64,000 nucleotides of DNA. Source: Chitinophaga sp. 180180018-3 (GTDB taxonomy: Bacteria; Bacteroidota; Bacteroidia; Chitinophagales; Chitinophagaceae). This document shows, one piece after another, positions 61,909-64,000 of this stretch (position 1 is its first letter; every line of letters begins with the position of its first letter). The notes below the pieces were generated by a model. It worked only from the letters and a program-made list of their open reading frames with translations. It was not told where the DNA came from and did no database searches. A program made the position numbers and the translations under genes. The stretch covers positions 7,804,001 through 7,868,000 of the forward strand of contig NZ_CP140772.1 of NCBI RefSeq assembly GCF_037893185.1, given 5' to 3'.

Positions 61909-62910
61909 ATGGAAAATACATCGTCCGATATCCGGCAACTGAATGAGAAAATACACCAGGCCAGCGCCTTTGTAGACCTGCTCACAATGGAGCTGGGTAA
62001 AGTAATTGTTGGCCAGCGTTATATGGTGGAAAGACTCCTCATCGGTTTGCTGGCCCAGGGCCACGTACTGCTGGAAGGGGTGCCTGGTTTGGCAAAGACC
62101 CTGTCCATTAAATCCCTGTCGTCCGCCATTAACGCTAAGTTCAGCCGTATTCAGTTTACGCCTGATCTGTTACCGGCCGATGTGATCGGAACCATGATCT
62201 ATAACCAGCAGAAAAACGAGTTTGTAGTACGCAGAGGACCGATTTTTGCCAACTTTATATTGGCAGATGAAATTAACAGGGCCCCTGCAAAAGTACAGAG
62301 TGCCCTGCTGGAAGCCATGCAGGAAAGACAAATCACCATCGGTGATTCAACTTTCAAACTGGATGAACCTTTCCTGGTACTGGCTACACAGAACCCGATT
62401 GAACAGGAAGGTACTTATACGCTGCCTGAAGCCCAGGTAGACCGTTTCATGCTGAAAGTCGTGATCGGCTACCCGACCAGGGAAGAAGAAAAACTGATCA
62501 TTCGCCAGAACCTCAATCCGGAAGCGGCTAACCCGATCCGCAGTATTATACAGCCATCCGACATACTGGAAGCGCGTAAGCTGGTGAGGGAAGTATACAT
62601 GGACGAGAAAATTGAGAAATATATTCTTGATATCGTGTTCGCTACCCGTAATCCGGAAGAGTATAAACTGAATAAGCTCAAACCGCTGATCGCTTATGGA
62701 GGTTCTCCAAGAGCCAGCATTAACCTCGCCTGGGCTGCAAAGGCTTATGCCTTTATGAAGCGCAGAGGATATGTGATCCCGGAAGACGTACGCAGTATAT
62801 GCTTTGATGTGATGCGCCATCGCGTTGGCCTGACCTATGAAGCAGAAGCTGAAAACGTTACCAGCGAAAATATATTGAGCGAAATCCTCAATGCGGTAGA
62901 AGTACCTTAA
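61909..62910 (+). CDS. MoxR family AAA+ ATPase
   Basis: A 333-residue AAA+ protein. Walker A is GVPGLAKT within HVLLEGVPGLAKTLSIKS, and Walker B is ILADEINRAPAKVQSALLEA. Sensor and arginine-finger regions follow in ATQNPIEQEGTYTLPEAQVD and GGSPRASINLAWAAKAYAFM. MoxR proteins act as chaperones that assemble or activate partner complexes, here probably with the DUF58 protein encoded 23 bases downstream. This is the head of a Bat-type (aerotolerance/stress) locus in Bacteroidota. Confidence 0.94.
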   Translation: MENTSSDIRQLNEKIHQASAFVDLLTMELGKVIVGQRYMVERLLIGLLAQGHVLLEGVPGLAKTLSIKSLSSAINAKFSRIQFTPDLLPADVIGTMIYNQQKNEFVVRRGPIFANFILADEINRAPAKVQSALLEAMQERQITIGDSTFKLDEPFLVLATQNPIEQEGTYTLPEAQVDRFMLKVVIGYPTREEEKLIIRQNLNPEAANPIRSIIQPSDILEARKLVREVYMDEKIEKYILDIVFATRNPEEYKLNKLKPLIAYGGSPRASINLAWAAKAYAFMKRRGYVIPEDVRSICFDVMRHRVGLTYEAEAENVTSENILSEILNAVEVP

Positions 62911-62933
62911 TTCTTAATCTGTAACACTTTCCT

Positions 62934-63803
62934 ATGTTGGATACGGCAGAAATACTGAAGAAGGTAAGGCAGATAGAAATCAAAACAAAAGGACTTACCA
63001 ACCACATATTTGCGGGGGAATACCATAGTGCCTTCAAAGGACGGGGTATGTCGTTCAGCGAAGTGAGGGATTATCATTTCGGCGACGATGTACGTTCTAT
63101 CGACTGGAATGTAACCGCCCGTTTTAACCATCCTTTTGTGAAGGTTTTTGAGGAAGAAAGGGAACTCACCGTGATGTTGCTGGTGGATGTAAGTGAAAGT
63201 TCCTCTTTCGGAACAAAGAACAGGGACAAAAGAGATCTGATCACTGAAATCTGCGCTGTACTGGCTTTCTCTGCCATCAATAACAATGATAAAGTAGGCG
63301 TGATCTTTTTTAGCGATGGCATGGAGAAATATATACCACCCAAAAAAGGGAAGTCACATATCCTCTTCATTATCCGCGAGCTGCTATCGTTTACGCCTAA
63401 ACGAAAAGGTACGAATATCAAGGAAACGCTCCGGTTCTTTAACAATGCCACCAAAAAACGCAGCATCGTTTTTATGCTGAGCGATTTTTTGTCGGGCCAG
63501 TACCAGGACGCACTGAATATTGCCGCTAAACGGCATGATGTGGTAGGGATTCAGGTGTACGATCAGCGCGACAAAGAGCTGCCTCCTGTAGGGCTTATCC
63601 AGGTATCAGATGCAGAAACAGGAGCAACGCAGTGGGTGGATACGAACGACCGCCGGGTGCGCCAGTACTACGAACAGCTGTTTCAGCAGCATTCGCAATA
63701 TTGCAGGAATGCTTTCATGAAAAGTGGTGCAGAATTGATGAGCATAAGAACAGATGAAGACTATGTAAAAGCACTGCAGACATTTTTCCTGAACCGGGCA
63801 TAA
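62934..63803 (+). CDS. DUF58 domain protein (vWA-like)
   Basis: A 289-residue protein. The DUF58 signature is GRGMSFSEVRDYHFGDDVRS, then IDWNVTARFNHPFVKVFEEE. The vWA-like fold has VMLLVDVSESSSFGTKNRDK, where DxSxS is the metal-ion-dependent adhesion site, and SIVFMLSDFLSGQYQDAL. It works with MoxR-type ATPases. It is the second gene of the operon; the third starts 23 bases later and leaves the window. Confidence 0.92.
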   Translation: MLDTAEILKKVRQIEIKTKGLTNHIFAGEYHSAFKGRGMSFSEVRDYHFGDDVRSIDWNVTARFNHPFVKVFEEERELTVMLLVDVSESSSFGTKNRDKRDLITEICAVLAFSAINNNDKVGVIFFSDGMEKYIPPKKGKSHILFIIRELLSFTPKRKGTNIKETLRFFNNATKKRSIVFMLSDFLSGQYQDALNIAAKRHDVVGIQVYDQRDKELPPVGLIQVSDAETGATQWVDTNDRRVRQYYEQLFQQHSQYCRNAFMKSGAELMSIRTDEDYVKALQTFFLNRA

Positions 63804-63826
63804 GATTAAAGGAGAGCAAATTCAAC

Positions 63827-64000
63827 ATGCATAAACAACAAGTTATAAGGAGTATATTTTTATCTTGCTTACTGGGTTTATTACTGCCTGTTTGCCTGTA
63901 TGCACAGCAAACATTGGATGTAACAGCCAAGGCAGATACCAATAGTATCAGGATTGGTGAGCAGATAAAACTGCAACTTACGGCGACCCTCACGCCTAAC
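63827..64000 (+). CDS. Exported protein of the MoxR-DUF58 (Bat-type) locus, cut by window edge
   Basis: An ATG at 63827 opens a frame of 58 codons that runs off the edge: MHKQQVIRSIFLSCLLGLLL then a cleavage site near YAQQ, followed by TLDVTAKADTNSIRIGEQIK and LQLTATLTPN. A signal peptide plus an Ig-like beta strand opening, and the place after DUF58, fit the BatD-like or related proteins of this locus. The family cannot be fixed from the N-terminus alone. Confidence 0.6.
   Translation, partial: MHKQQVIRSIFLSCLLGLLLPVCLYAQQTLDVTAKADTNSIRIGEQIKLQLTATLTPN

Noticed and set aside
1..64000. CRISPR arrays, tRNA or rRNA genes, prophage or integrated element
   Set aside because: I saw no regularly spaced repeats, no tRNA cloverleaf with CCA or T-loop signature, no rRNA stretch and no integrase or phage genes. 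A tRNAscan or Rfam search would settle the small RNAs.

Overview
The window is chromosomal DNA from a member of the Bacteroidota, most likely Chitinophagaceae and Chitinophaga-like. The reasons are a complete gldK-gldL-gldM-gldN cluster (core of the type IX secretion system and gliding machinery), two tandem SusC/SusD outer-membrane uptake pairs, Bacteroidota-only families (DUF4271, DUF4783, TlpA-type lipoproteins with a DUF4369-like domain), and promoters with the TAnnTTTG -7 box instead of a sigma70 -10 box. No rRNA, tRNA, CRISPR array, prophage or intact insertion sequence was found. Most of the window is ordinary housekeeping DNA.

Layout. 0-8 kb: the end of an ACP phosphodiesterase-like gene cut by the window edge, a PepSY-like exported protein, a deoxyhypusine-synthase-family enzyme, hemW, a DUF4271 membrane protein with hemD, and a YyaL-type thioredoxin-domain protein. 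8-13.2 kb: gldKLMN. 13.3-25.3 kb: a Crp/Fnr regulator, DinB, uvrC with a lipoprotein gene, gpmI, DUF4783, nadC, a lipid kinase, a SUI1/YciH factor, an aldo/keto reductase with an AraC regulator, and birA. 25.4-32.8 kb: rsfS-ftsH-LUD protein, lpxH, recO and an RND/MMPL transporter. 33.0-43.8 kb: the accessory part, with a transposase-derived but apparently catalytically dead gene followed by two susC-susD pairs. 43.8-54.4 kb: a TlpA-like lipoprotein, gatB, an aldehyde dehydrogenase, a PDZ protein broken by a frameshift, alaS, an M23 peptidase, a MerR regulator and a thioredoxin-fold protein. 54.4-64 kb: MscS channel, amidohydrolase, prfA, a DUF937 protein, an OmpA-like lipoprotein, a VanZ-like protein, gcvH, a cyclophilin, and the start of a MoxR-DUF58 (Bat-type) operon that runs off the right edge.

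The most unusual signal is not a gene. Five long, nearly perfect hairpins (near 5.9, 13.2, 17.2, 21.8 and 54.4 kb) share the core GAAG-NN-CTTAGCG ... CGCTAAG-NN-CTTC. Their outer arms differ in sequence from copy to copy but always pair (20-37 bp stems). Every copy lies within about 31 bases of a stop codon. They look like a dispersed palindromic element family acting as 3'-end or terminator structures. Other points of note are the decayed IS1595-like transposase kept as an open gene, the A5-tract frameshift through a PDZ domain, shared motifs in the two susC leaders, and two candidate small RNA loci.
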